A stretch of 60,952 nucleotides of DNA from Scybalomonas sp905214925 (GCA_905214925.1 CAJMOB010000021.1:1-60952), one strand, 5' to 3'. Counted from the first letter of the stretch, positions 47,201-55,991 are shown. Notes: generated by a model from the letters alone, not told the origin. Translations and numbers: made by a program.

Positions 47201-47926
47201 CGTCAGCGGTAAACGGTTTCTCATTGGTTCTGAACGATAACTAATCCCTGTTGTAGCAGAAGGAAGTCCTGTATGAGGATCCATTGGTTGGTTGCCATTT
47301 TTATCTTTTATCTCCAATTCATCATGAAAAAAGACTGCATATTCTCGAAAAGCTGGACGGTATGGATGATAAATATCCGCAAATAATCCACTTTCTATTT
47401 CCTCTCCTGTTTCTGGATCAAACCAACTTGACTCTGCTGCTTCTACAATAATTGCTCCAAATAATCCATGCACATTGGTACCTTCCTCACTGCTTCTCAT
47501 ATCTCCCATGTCATGAAAGACATAAACACCTTCTCTTTTTGCATACCATGTATACGAAATACAATGTTTTGTTGTTGTATCTTTATTAAATCCAACACTC
47601 GCTCCGTCTGATGTCTGTACTTGATAATCAAGCCCTTGCACATGAATGGATAGTTCTCGATTTAAAGAATGTGTAAATTTTATTTTTACCGTATCCCCTA
47701 CATTTGCCCGAATCACTAAAGGCTGTACTTTCTCATATGGCTGTGGTATTGCTTGTTTCCACCGTTTTATCGCTTCTTCTTTTATCATTTTTGCATCTTG
47801 TTTTAAAACATATAATAGTCCATTTGGATCATGATCCCCATATTTATTATAAACAATTGGTATTTCTATTGCCTCGATTTCATAGTAGCGTATTTGCTCT
47901 TTTTTAGGATAGTTACAAAGTTCCAT
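44225..47926 (-). CDS. Six-cupredoxin multicopper oxidase (MnxG/ceruloplasmin-like size)
   Basis: 1233 aa, no signal peptide. Three tandem homologous units begin alike (YEIEAIEIPIVYNKYGDHDP at 15; FELAVVQAKVTYNKYGWHDP at 474; YEIAAIQKKVEYNGYGDHDP near 835), each with F-R-E-x-x-x-F-x-x-x and G-D-P-x-x-P-I segments; each unit is two cupredoxin domains. All four copper motifs occur once: H-x2-HLHNH (288-295) and HCHLYPHFHEGM (341-352) at the end of unit 1, HIH (566-568) and HDH (612-614) at the start of unit 2. Units 2 (end) and 3 lack them. So one complete type 1 plus trinuclear site may form between domains 2 and 3. Substrate unknown; Mn(II) or another metal, or spore-coat phenolics, are possible. 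Confidence 0.88.
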   Translation of the reverse strand: MELCNYPKKEQIRYYEIEAIEIPIVYNKYGDHDPNGLLYVLKQDAKMIKEEAIKRWKQAIPQPYEKVQPLVIRANVGDTVKIKFTHSLNRELSIHVQGLDYQVQTSDGASVGFNKDTTTKHCISYTWYAKREGVYVFHDMGDMRSSEEGTNVHGLFGAIIVEAAESSWFDPETGEEIESGLFADIYHPYRPAFREYAVFFHDELEIKDKNGNQPMDPHTGLPSATTGISYRSEPMRNRLPLTEEEGDMAEDISMSSWVYGDPAPPILKAYVGDPAKIRLIHGGVKETHVFHLHNHQWRLDGDNQNSTIIDSISISPQECYTLDILHGAGSLNGMIGDAIFHCHLYPHFHEGMWTLWRIYDKLEDGNGTLPDGTKIPALIPLKDRKAPPKKDDKHPGYPNFINGTFGERPLQPPLGILNEDGSNKIEPTDLERENFVTHFQPGALYTDTCPCHVDQQEESIKEDCMEKETSVKVFELAVVQAKVTYNKYGWHDPQGRFFVLKEELERHGGLESYIEKVEKEEIQVEPLVIRANAGDCIEIRMTNLLPEYLEESPFQMRTKTDIVGYHIHLVKFDTIVSDGSANGWNNIAGARQYETLIERFFANTELKTVFFHDHLFANSHQQHGVFGALIVEEAGATFHDVKTGEPLKYGTKAVIKKKDGTSFREFALFVHDFALLFDKNNQPLNPPEVMGSHDDPGVMGINYRSEPMRERLKEHDDPAYIFSSLVHGDPSTPILETYPEDEMVIRLLDGAHEEQHSFNLTGMSWKKEIEDNKSLEVASQTIGISEAFNIRIEKSYGAGDYLYYFGGIDDAWLGLWGIIRVYKEERECLKPLCKGIKRIASLSPCPNNHSKIRKYEIAAIQKKVEYNGYGDHDPDGLMFVPLEDVDQALCGNYNPKPLILRANAGEWIEVTLHNFFDPSRPIPYYDYPRVPLDKKHTPSMRVSLNPQFLHYDPISDSGINIGYNSQEQTVGVGESKKYLWYANQEYGCCLIQSFGDMRNHRYHGLFGAIVIEPAGARWYKNFSLAKGSYDEEAVIVAPGTETFRECVLFIQNGIRMLDKDGKLIQTARGEEDEEVDAEDTGEKGYNYRSERFANRLKRDHRISKIFSSKIHGDPATPIFKAYTGERVIFRAMMPADKPRNVGFCIHGHEWNKIREVESEGKAHSMQGAISIGNTFNLDLKEGASCPGDYLYRSGSLKWDVESGMWGIFRVLKQGIRGKCNQVCKRALECLSRK

Positions 47927-48093
47927 CACCCATTCCCCTTTCTTTTAGCTGACAAAATCAATGAGTTTTTATTAAATATGTTGCATAATTTCTTACGCTT
48001 TGGCATATCTTTATAAGTTATGGTTTCTATTTATTATATTCAAAAAAAATAAAAATGCTATTTATCGACAAGGAAATACAAAAAGAAGAAACA

Positions 48094-48146
48094 AAAAAAC
48101 ACCGCCAATATTAGTGTTTTCTCCCTAATATTGACAGTGTTTTTTA
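48094..48146 (-). terminator. pheST terminator
   Basis: AACAC and AATATTAG (48098-48114) pair with CTAATATT and GTGTT (48125-48141); T-run on plus, A7 on the other side. A second stem TGAGAAGC/GCTTCTCA follows at 48153-48180. Confidence 0.75.
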
Positions 48147-48192
48147 TTTATCATGAGAAGCTCGCAAAGCGTGCTTCTCATCGTTTAAAATG

Positions 48193-50619
48193 TTAAGCGC
48201 GAAGCTCAATTCCCATTTTCTTTAATTCATCTAAAATCTTTTCAACAACAGTATTAACTTCTGCGTCTTCCAATGTGCGATCTTTTCTTCTAAATGTCAT
48301 AGAATAAGCAACGGATTTATATCCTTCTTTGATCTGGCTTCCTTCATAGACATCGAATAACTGGAAGCTTTCTAAGATCTTTCCACCACGTTTTTTAATG
48401 ACTTTTTCCACTTCACCAACTGGAATTTCTTTGCTCATTACCATACTTAAGTCACGAGTCATTGCTGGGAATTTGGCAATTCCTTCATATTTTCTTTCAA
48501 AAGTAGCTTTTTCTACTAATACTGGCATATCAATCACTGCCACATAGGCTTCTGTACTGAAATCATAGTTATCGCATACTTCTGGATGGACCTGACCCAT
48601 GTAACCAACTTTTTCTCCTTGTAAGAAAATATCCGCTGTACGTCCTGGATGTAAAAATGGATAAGAACCTTTTGCATATTCTGACTGTCCTTCTAATCCT
48701 AATTTCTCAAATAATTCTTCAAGAACTCCTTTTAAGTCAAAGAAATCGCCTGCTCCATACATACCGAATGTAAATTGCATTCTCTCTTCTGGAAGTTCCG
48801 TAAGAGGAAGAGATTTTGGAAGGTAAATATTGCCCATTTCGTATAATTTGGCAACTTTATTTCTACGATTGTAGTTTGTCGCTAAAGATGTGAGCATACC
48901 ATTTAAAGAGATGGTTCTCATAATACTGAAATCTTCTCCTAATGGGTTAGAAATTACAATGGCCTGTCTTTCTTTTGCATCTTCTGAAAGCAATAATTTA
49001 TCAAATACTTTTGGACTTTCAAAAGAATAAGTCATTCCGCCATTGAAACCATTTTGTTCTGCAATTTGTCTTGTAACTTCTTCTACTCTTCCTTTAAAAG
49101 ATTTTTTACCAGCCGTTGCTTCTCCTCTTGGAAGTGTTGTTGGAATATTATCATATCCAAAGAAACGAGCGACTTCTTCTGCAATATCTGCCATGCAGTT
49201 TAAATCTTGACGGAAAGATGGAATATGGAGAAGTCCTGTTTCCTTCTCATAAGTCAATTCAATTTTTTCAAGATATGTGAGCATTTCTTCAGGAGAAAGG
49301 CTTGTTCCAAGAAGTCCATTGATTCTCTCTGGCTCAAATGGAACGGTCACTTCTTCTTTTTGTACTGGATATACATCCACACAGCCACCTACTACAGTAC
49401 CTGCCCCAAACTCTTCAATTAATTGACAAGCACGGTTAATCGCATCCATTGTATTGTTTGGCTCTAATCCTTTTTCAAATTTACCAGAAGCATCGGTTCT
49501 TAAACCAATTTTCTTAGAAGAAAGACGGATATTTGTTCCATCAAAACAAGCCGCTTCTAATAACAATGTTTGAATGCTATCGGTTACCATAGAATTTTCT
49601 CCACCCATGATTCCAGCAATACCAACTGGCTTTTCTGCGTCATTAATCATGAGTACAGAAGAATCCAGTTTTCTTTCTTGTCCATCAAGAGTAGTGAATG
49701 TATCACCATCATTTGCACGTTTTACAATGATTTTATTTCCTGCAATTGTAGATAAATCATAAGCGTGCATTGGTTGTCCATATTCTTCCATAATATAATT
49801 TGTAATATCTACAATATTATTAATCGGACGAATTCCCATAGAAGCTAATCTTCTTTGCATCCATTTTGGAGATGGGGCTAACTTAATGTCTTTTACCACT
49901 CTTCCTACATAGCGTTTGCAAAGTTCCTTATCTTCTACTTCTACTTGAATGTAATCGCTCGCTTTTTCATCATTTCCAGTTTCTTTGATCACTGGTGGAT
50001 AAAAAGGTTTATTAAAAGTAGCAGCCACTTCTCTTGCCATACCGATCATACTAAAACAATCAACACGATTTGATGTAATTTCAAATTCTACGACTGCATC
50101 ATGAAGTCCAAAAGCCTCAATGGCATCATCCCCTGGTTTTACACCATCATTTTCACTGAAAATGTAAACTCCATCTTCTGGGGCTTCTGGATACATTTCT
50201 CTTGTGCATCCAAGTTCTTCTACGGAACACATCATACCATTGGATACAACACCACGTAACTTTCCTTTTTTAATTTTAATACCTTCCTCTGGAAGCGGAC
50301 TTCCATCATGTCCTCCAGCAACACGTCCACCATCTAATACAACAGGAATCATATCGCCTTCTTTTACATTGCTAGCTCCTGTTACGATCTGTGTTAATTC
50401 GTCTGCTCCTATATCCACTTGGCATACCACTAACTTTGTAGCATCTGGATGTCTTTCAATAGACTTAATCTGTCCAACAACAATTTTATCTAAGTTTTTA
50501 TCAAGCTCTACTGCTGTTTCTACGTGAGAACCAGAGAGAGTCATTTTATCTACATATTCCTGAAGTGTGCAATCAAGATCAGGAACATAGGCTTTAATCC
50601 ATGAAATTGGTGTATTCAT
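48193..50619 (-). CDS. pheT: Phenylalanyl-tRNA synthetase beta subunit
   Basis: 808 aa. Domains in order: N-terminal tRNA-binding EMAP-like domain (about 40-155, VVGQIKSIERHPDATKLVVCQVDIG), B3/B4 editing domain (MQRRLASMGIRPINNIVDITNYIMEEYGQPMHAYDL), B5 (about 400-470), catalytic-like core, and C-terminal ferredoxin-like anticodon-binding domain (KFPAMTRDLSMVMSKEIPVGEVEKVIKK). AGGAGGATATAAAAGTT precedes ATG. It follows pheS after 15 bp and shares the T-box control. Confidence 0.97.
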   Translation of the reverse strand: MNTPISWIKAYVPDLDCTLQEYVDKMTLSGSHVETAVELDKNLDKIVVGQIKSIERHPDATKLVVCQVDIGADELTQIVTGASNVKEGDMIPVVLDGGRVAGGHDGSPLPEEGIKIKKGKLRGVVSNGMMCSVEELGCTREMYPEAPEDGVYIFSENDGVKPGDDAIEAFGLHDAVVEFEITSNRVDCFSMIGMAREVAATFNKPFYPPVIKETGNDEKASDYIQVEVEDKELCKRYVGRVVKDIKLAPSPKWMQRRLASMGIRPINNIVDITNYIMEEYGQPMHAYDLSTIAGNKIIVKRANDGDTFTTLDGQERKLDSSVLMINDAEKPVGIAGIMGGENSMVTDSIQTLLLEAACFDGTNIRLSSKKIGLRTDASGKFEKGLEPNNTMDAINRACQLIEEFGAGTVVGGCVDVYPVQKEEVTVPFEPERINGLLGTSLSPEEMLTYLEKIELTYEKETGLLHIPSFRQDLNCMADIAEEVARFFGYDNIPTTLPRGEATAGKKSFKGRVEEVTRQIAEQNGFNGGMTYSFESPKVFDKLLLSEDAKERQAIVISNPLGEDFSIMRTISLNGMLTSLATNYNRRNKVAKLYEMGNIYLPKSLPLTELPEERMQFTFGMYGAGDFFDLKGVLEELFEKLGLEGQSEYAKGSYPFLHPGRTADIFLQGEKVGYMGQVHPEVCDNYDFSTEAYVAVIDMPVLVEKATFERKYEGIAKFPAMTRDLSMVMSKEIPVGEVEKVIKKRGGKILESFQLFDVYEGSQIKEGYKSVAYSMTFRRKDRTLEDAEVNTVVEKILDELKKMGIELRA

Positions 50620-50634
50620 AACTTTTATATCCTC

Positions 50635-51654
50635 CTAGAACTGTTTTAAGAAACGTACATCGTTTTCATATAAGAGACGCATATCGTCGATTTCATATTT
50701 TAATAAAGCAACACGCTCTAAACCAATACCGAATGCAAATCCTTGATATTCTTTTGGATCGATTCCACAAGCTTCTAATACATTTGGATGTACCATTCCA
50801 CAACCTAAAATTTCAATCCAACCGCTTCCTTTACACATACGGCAACCTTTTCCACCACATTTAAAGCAAGTGATATCCACCTCTGCACTTGGCTCTGTAA
50901 ATGGGAAATGATGTGGACGGAATTTTACTTTTGTATGCTCTCCAAAAAATTCTTTTGCAAACTGTTGTAATGTTCCTTTTAAGTCAGCAAAGGTAATCCC
51001 TTTGTCCACCACTAAACCTTCTACTTGATGGAAAGATGGAGAGTGAGTCGCATCTACCTCATCAGAACGGAATACTCTACCTGGAGCAATAATACGAATT
51101 GGCATCTTACCTTTTTCCATAATACGAGCCTGTACTGGTGATGTCTGAGTTCTAAGAAGAATATCTTTTGTAATGAAAAAAGTATCTTGCTCATCTTTTG
51201 CTGGATGATTTTCTGGAATATTTAACATTTCAAAGTTATATTTATCATATTCCACTTCTGGACCTTCGACTACTTCATATCCCATACCAATAAATACTCT
51301 TTCTAAATCATCAAGAGCAATTTGATTTGGATGACGATGTCCCATGTTGATTTTTTTTGCTGGAAGAGTAACGTCAATAGCCTCTAATTTCATTTTCTCT
51401 TCACGAATTTTTTTCTTTAAACATTCGGTTTCTTTTACAAGATACTCTTCAATAACCGCTCTTGTTTCATTGACCATCTGTCCAACTTTTGGACGTTCTT
51501 CTGGGGCAACATCTTTCATTCCTTTTAAAACTTGTGTTAATTCACCTTTTTTTCCTAAAAAAGATACTTTAATATCATTTAAAGCATCTAACCCATTGGC
51601 TTTTTCAATCTGTGATAATGCAGACTCTTTAATTGCCTGAAGTTTTTCTCTCAT
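50635..51654 (-). CDS. pheS: Phenylalanyl-tRNA synthetase alpha subunit
   Basis: 339 aa. N-terminal coiled coil (1-90), then class II core: GHRHPNQIALDDLERVFIGMGYEVVEGPEVE, HPAKDEQDTFF, LLRTQTSPVQAR, GRVFRSDEVDATHSPSFHQVEGLVV (motif 2), and the C-terminal FAFGIGLERVALLKYEIDDMRLLYENDVRFL (motif 3). AGGAGGAGAACCAA lies in front of ATG. An insert CFKCGGKGCRMCKGSG is a Cys-rich hairpin found in many clostridial PheS. First gene of the pheST operon. Confidence 0.97.
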   Translation of the reverse strand: MREKLQAIKESALSQIEKANGLDALNDIKVSFLGKKGELTQVLKGMKDVAPEERPKVGQMVNETRAVIEEYLVKETECLKKKIREEKMKLEAIDVTLPAKKINMGHRHPNQIALDDLERVFIGMGYEVVEGPEVEYDKYNFEMLNIPENHPAKDEQDTFFITKDILLRTQTSPVQARIMEKGKMPIRIIAPGRVFRSDEVDATHSPSFHQVEGLVVDKGITFADLKGTLQQFAKEFFGEHTKVKFRPHHFPFTEPSAEVDITCFKCGGKGCRMCKGSGWIEILGCGMVHPNVLEACGIDPKEYQGFAFGIGLERVALLKYEIDDMRLLYENDVRFLKQF

Positions 51655-51753
51655 TTGGTTCTCCTCCTATTGACACACTCTTCGTTACTTTTGAATTTTT
51701 ATTTCTTCTCTTTCGGTGGCACATTCCTTTTTTGCGAGAAATTTCCTATAACA

Positions 51754-51980
51754 TAAAAAAGCCCCCGTTATGTCTTTTAGACACAACGAGGGACGAAATT
51801 TTCCGTGGTACCACCCTAATTCTTAAAAATTCTTTAAGCACTCTTTTTGCGTAACGTGCAACAACGTTATTTCCTACTCATAAACTGTCACTTTCAGAAA
51901 CACTGCTCCGATGGGAATTTCAACTATAATTTGAACTTATCTGTGCTTTCAGCCGATGGCACAAACTCTCTGAAAGAAAA
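51754..51980 (-). promoter_or_regulatory. Phe-specific T-box leader of pheST
   Basis: On the minus strand: stem I closed by CTTTCAGAGA (51967-51976) and TTTCTGAAAG (51891-51900), a specifier-loop GAAATTCCCA whose TTC (51915-51917) is a Phe codon, the T-box core AGGGTGGTACCACGG (51803-51817), and an intrinsic terminator (51754-51792, CCCTCGTTGTGTCT / AGACATAACGGGGGC then T6). Uncharged tRNA-Phe is expected to favour the antiterminator. Confidence 0.95.
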
Positions 51981-52243
51981 TTATAATTTACTTTACATCT
52001 TCTTGGCATTTGCTTTTTATGCATTTTTTTCTAAAATTGATATACACTAATATTGCAAGCATATCACCTAAAATTTTTATTTTATTTATGTCTTGCTTGT
52101 TTTATTTTAACACAATGTCTGTTTGTGTCAAGCTATTTTGCTTGTTTTTTCTATTTATATGTGCTAAAATCCATATGTTTTCGTTTCTAGGAATACTGTT
52201 TTGCCTAGAAAACGATGAAAAACATATTCCATGAGGTTATATT

Positions 52244-53077
52244 ATGAATTTACTTCAATTATATTTTAAGTCAAAAGCATTTTTAACAAAATATAAAGAG
52301 GATCACGTCTCCGCTTTTGCTGCTCAGGCAGCCTTTTTTACTATTTTGTCATTTGTGCCATTTATCTTATTTTTATTTACAATGGTTCAATATCTCCCAA
52401 TTGAACGGGACGTTATTACAAAAATCATCGTTATGATCGTTCCAAAAGAAACGGATGCTCTTGTAGAGTCATTGATAACAGGATTATATTCAAAAGTCAG
52501 TGGTACTTTAATTTCTGCAACCATTATTACTGCTCTTTGGTCTGCTTCAAAAGGTATTTTATCGATTAATCGAGGATTAAATGCTATTTATGAAATTAAG
52601 GAAACGAGAAATTATATTTTACTTCGTGTTAGTTCTATGTTTTATACTTTAACATTTTCTATTTTAATTTTACTACTGCTTATTCTTGTAGTATTTGGAA
52701 ATAGTTTATATCGATATATTATAAAAATTGCACCTATCGTTAGTAAAATTATTGATCCTATTTTAAATTTCCGCTATTTAGGTACTGGAATTATACTGAT
52801 TGTATTTTTCTGCATTACTTATACATTTATTCCAAACTGTAAACTTCGTTTTCGAGATCAGTTGCCTGGAGCTCTTTTTTCCACTCTTGGGTGGACAGGG
52901 CTTTCTCTCGCATTTTCGATTTATATCGATAATTTCAGCAACTTTTCTTATATGTATGGAAGTCTTGCAAGTATTATGATTTTAATGATTTGGCTTTATG
53001 CCTGTATGAACATCTATTTACTCGGTGCTGAAATCAACTATTTTCTTGTAAACATTTGGTCTGACGAATACTATTAA
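52244..53077 (+). CDS. YihY/virulence factor BrkB family membrane protein
   Basis: 277 aa with about six membrane helices. Family marks: VSAFAAQAAFFTILSFVPFILFLF near the N-terminus, SASKGILSINRGLNAIYEIKETRNYI, YRFIPNCK-like segment YTFIPNCKLRFRDQLPGALFSTLGWTGLSLAFSIYI, and a last helix IWLYACMNIYLLGAEINYFL. GAGGTTATATT precedes the ATG. The 5' leader has a hairpin (TTTCTAGG/CCTAGAAA, 52184-52212). Physiological role unsettled; once misnamed ribonuclease BN. Confidence 0.92.
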   Translation: MNLLQLYFKSKAFLTKYKEDHVSAFAAQAAFFTILSFVPFILFLFTMVQYLPIERDVITKIIVMIVPKETDALVESLITGLYSKVSGTLISATIITALWSASKGILSINRGLNAIYEIKETRNYILLRVSSMFYTLTFSILILLLLILVVFGNSLYRYIIKIAPIVSKIIDPILNFRYLGTGIILIVFFCITYTFIPNCKLRFRDQLPGALFSTLGWTGLSLAFSIYIDNFSNFSYMYGSLASIMILMIWLYACMNIYLLGAEINYFLVNIWSDEYY

Positions 53078-53127
53078 AAAATGCTCTGAAATCAATTGCT
53101 ATTTGCAATGATTCTCAGAGCATTTTT
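53078..53127. terminator. Bidirectional terminator after yihY
   Basis: AAAATGCTCTGA (53079-53090) pairs with TCAGAGCATTTTT (53114-53126); inner TTGC/GCAA also pairs. Confidence 0.9.
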
Positions 53128-53136
53128 CCTAGTTGG

Positions 53137-53874
53137 TTATTTTTTCACAATTTTAAATTTCACTACTTTTGTCCCAGCATATTGACCTTTTCCTTTGATA
53201 GTCATCTGGGCTGTTCCAGCTTTTTTATTATTTTTGTATGAAATTGTGTAATCTTTATTTTTCTTTAATATTTTTGTGCCATACTTTACAACTGGATTTG
53301 GCTTCACAAGTTTTCCTGTATAACGATAACTTTTTTGAACTGTAATTTTAGCGCTTCCAATATTCCTCTTAATTTGGAACGTCAATTTCTTTGTACCTTC
53401 GTAATTGCCTTTTCCTCTTACGATTACAGTCGCTTTTCCAATTTTCACGTTGTTTTTATAAGTTAATGTATAATCTTCATTGCGTTTTAACGTAACTGTT
53501 CCATTTTTAATTGTTACATTTGGTTTTACTGCTTTTTTTGTATAAGGCTTATCAGAAATGGTTTCAAATTTTAACTTTGAAATCAATGCTTTCTTAATCG
53601 TAAATACCTTTTTCACAGTTCCACGATAATCATTAATACCACGAATAATTGCTGTAGCCTGTCCTGCATTTTTATTAGCACTATAAGTAATTGTATAATC
53701 TTTTCCTTTTTCTAATGTTACAACTCCATACTGAATTTCCACATCAGGCTCGATATTTTTTCCTGTATAAGACTGAACAGGAATTTCACTAATATTTAAT
53801 TTCTCAATATCCACTCGATATTCTGTATTTGGAGATTCCTCTTCTACATCCTCATAATCATCATAATAATATTC
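53137..53874 (-). pseudogene. 5'-truncated surface/secreted repeat protein
   Basis: Encodes three repeats of about 75 residues sharing Y-T-G-K-x-x-x-P, GKDYTITYSANKNAGQATAIIRG and F-x-I-K patterns, as in clostridial extracellular proteins that sit next to cell-wall-binding or enzymatic domains. There is no ATG, ribosome binding site or signal peptide. The frame opens after a TAG (53875-53877) with EYYYDDYEDVEEESPNTEYRV, and a GTG at 53814 is the only start candidate. Upstream lies only the terminator of the SpoIID gene. So it looks like the C-terminal remnant of a larger gene whose 5' part has been deleted. Confidence 0.7.
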
Positions 53875-53890
53875 CTATCCTACAGACGAT

Positions 53891-53934
53891 AAAAGGTGGT
53901 GAAAATCTCATCTTTCGATCTCCACCACCTTTCG
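53891..53934 (-). terminator. Terminator of the downstream SpoIID gene
   Basis: AAAAGGTGGTG (53891-53901) pairs with CACCACCTTT (53923-53932) around a 21-nt loop; minus strand continues into CTTTTATCG. Confidence 0.75.
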
Positions 53935-54036
53935 TTTATCCTTTACGCAAAGACAACAAGCCATCCGGGAGCATTTATGCTCCCGCATGATGACTATCTG
54001 CGAGTCAGAGAAGTTTGCAAAGCCCGCTTCCCACAT

Positions 54037-55431
54037 TTAATAACAGGTTTTAATTGTCGCTCCAGGAAAATAATGTTCTGCCATTTCTTCCCAAGTGTAA
54101 CCCGCCTGTGCCATTCTCATAGCCCCTGTTTGACTCATACCAACGCCATGTCCAAAACCGCCACCATGGAAAATAATATTTCCTTTTTTCTGTTCGATAT
54201 AAAAATATCCACTTGGCAGTAAGCTAGAAACACTCATTACTTTATCGTTTTGACCATAAATTTTTGTTCCACTCACTGCTAATGCCTTTCGGATCGCATA
54301 TTCTTTTTGAATCAAAAAAGAACCTTTTGTTCCTGTAATTTTACATACTTTGGCAACTCCACCAATCCCTCGTTTTACAATAGAAATCTTTTTTAATGTT
54401 CCTATTTTTTTCATTTCTAAAGGATAATTGGCTTTTAAGCTTTTTATAATAGAAGTTTTTTTCTCGGTAATCGTCCAGCGATACCAAGTGTCCTCTTTCT
54501 CAAAAGTATCATAGCTTTCTGGGGAGCGAATAAAACTACGAAAATCTTTTTCTTTCTTTAAATTCAGTGTAAGTTCTTCTGCCCCTTGAAAGTGTCCTGT
54601 TAAATACTCTGGCGCTCGCTCTGTTCCATTAGAAAACCAAACATCCGAAGAATTTGTGGTATACCCACAAGATGTTGAAAAAAAGTAAGTAGTAGCAATG
54701 CTATCCCCATTCATTAAAATTTGACCTTTTGTATCACGTACCGCTTGATTAGCTCTTCCATCCTCTTTTGTATTTTTATATACTTGACTAGCCGTGCTAT
54801 CTACAACATCTGCGTGATATGCTTCATATGTACTCTTATTTTTTGCTTCCATAGCGTAGCTTCTTGCACTTACTGCTTGTAATTTTAACGCCTCTTCTCC
54901 ATAGCTTACTGGCATTTCACTTGGAATTACACCGTATAAATACTCCTCCATTGACAACTCATTTACCACAACAATTTTTCCTTTTTCTGGATAAAGAGTA
55001 ATCTTTCCTCGATAAGAAGGAGCTTCCCCATTTCTCTCAATGGATAAAACTGTTAATTGTCCATTTTCTTCCACTGACTGTATTTCAGCTACTTCGCTCA
55101 TATCCTGAAATACACTAGATTCTCCTGCTGATTTTTCTATTACTTCCTCTCCTATTCTTACTTCATAATCCGTATCACTTACAATCGTAACGGCTGAATG
55201 ATAAAGAGAACGAAACCCTGTTGTGTGTAAAGCAACGCGTATGGAATCGCTTGTATCTAAAAAAGTTTCATCATCAATTGGAGGAATCGTTTCTGACTGT
55301 GTTTGTCCTTGATTTATTTGACTTCCCCCATCCTCTGATCGACTTGATATTTTTTTTGTAACAAGATGGCTGGCGCCAATAATAAAAATAACAGTAACTG
55401 CCAACAATAAAAGTGATTTTTTCATTCTCAT
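54037..55431 (-). CDS. spoIID: SpoIID/LytB domain protein, membrane-anchored
   Basis: 464 aa from ATG 55431 (AAAGGA lies 9 nt upstream; a frame from 55512 is longer but unsupported). One N-terminal membrane segment (LLLLAVTVIFIIGASHLV), then a polar linker and a SpoIID domain: MEEYLYGVIPSEMPVSYGEEALKLQAVSARSYAM with the catalytic Glu, DSTASQVYKN, YFFSTSCGYTTNSSDVWF, and GGGFGHGVGMSQTGAMRMAQAGYTWEEMAEHYFPG. This one is closer in size and layout to the engulfment protein SpoIID, so the symbol is tentative; the paralogue at 39039-40649 has a cleavable signal and extra N-terminal part. Confidence 0.85.
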   Translation of the reverse strand: MRMKKSLLLLAVTVIFIIGASHLVTKKISSRSEDGGSQINQGQTQSETIPPIDDETFLDTSDSIRVALHTTGFRSLYHSAVTIVSDTDYEVRIGEEVIEKSAGESSVFQDMSEVAEIQSVEENGQLTVLSIERNGEAPSYRGKITLYPEKGKIVVVNELSMEEYLYGVIPSEMPVSYGEEALKLQAVSARSYAMEAKNKSTYEAYHADVVDSTASQVYKNTKEDGRANQAVRDTKGQILMNGDSIATTYFFSTSCGYTTNSSDVWFSNGTERAPEYLTGHFQGAEELTLNLKKEKDFRSFIRSPESYDTFEKEDTWYRWTITEKKTSIIKSLKANYPLEMKKIGTLKKISIVKRGIGGVAKVCKITGTKGSFLIQKEYAIRKALAVSGTKIYGQNDKVMSVSSLLPSGYFYIEQKKGNIIFHGGGFGHGVGMSQTGAMRMAQAGYTWEEMAEHYFPGATIKTCY

Positions 55432-55670
55432 AAATGGTCGTCCTTTCCCCCAAAAGAGGGCTTGTATTCTTTTCAAAACGTATGTCCATTTTATAAAAAT
55501 TATTCCTTGCATCGTATGTATCCTCTTATTTTCTTATTTTTTATCCAAGATTTCCTCTTTTTCTCTTCTACATTCCCTCGTAACATTCAAGGCACTCATT
55601 GGAAATACAAATATTATTTCTGCTTAACTCATCTCATTATAGTTTCTTACTTATTATCTTTGCGTAAAAG

Positions 55671-55697
55671 AAAAACAGCATATTGCTATGCTGTTTC
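55671..55697 (-). terminator. 6S RNA terminator
   Basis: On the minus strand AAACAGCATA and TATGCTGTTT form the stem, followed by TTCTTTT. Confidence 0.85.
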
Positions 55698-55896
55698 TAA
55701 TCTCTTATCTTGAATCCGAAGTGCCGTTTTCTGTATTTTGACTCCTAGCAACGCTAGGTGGGTTACCTCACTCTGATTTCTGCCTTCCCGAAATCGGGCA
55801 TGACATCCATCAAAAAATATTAGTATCCCGTATAAAAAAATGTAGGTTCAAAATAACAGAAGGTGTCGTACACCCCAGAATCTTAACTTTATTTTC
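55698..55896 (-). ncRNA. ssrS: 6S RNA
   Basis: Minus-strand transcript of about 200 nt. CTGT..TTTTGA near its 5' part pairs with TCAAAA.ACAG near the 3' part. The apical region CATGCCCGATTTCGGGAAGGC matches the 6S tip (in E. coli GCATGCTCGG..CCGAGAAGCC), CCTAGCGTTGCTAGG forms an inner hairpin, and TTGAACCTACA is a recurring Firmicute 6S 5' motif. It binds RNA polymerase with the housekeeping sigma (RpoD, here at 17487). A strong promoter and a terminator flank it. Exact ends are estimated from those signals. Confidence 0.78.
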
Positions 55897-55903
55897 TATA
55901 AAG

Positions 55904-55932
55904 AGTATATACTAATTGTACGTAATTTTCAA
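55904..55932 (-). promoter_or_regulatory. Promoter of 6S RNA
   Basis: On the minus strand TTGAAA (55927-55932), 17-nt spacer, TATACT (55904-55909). Expected start near 55896. Confidence 0.8.
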
Positions 55933-55991
55933 GATAAAAATACATATATTTTTAAATTTTTTTTTGCAAATTTTTACCAGTGGATTTTAAA

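Noticed and set aside
50204..50527. 107-residue plus-strand frame inside pheT
   Set aside because: Antisense shadow of the conserved PheT N-terminal domain; Ser/Pro/Thr-rich composition is that of reversed codons.
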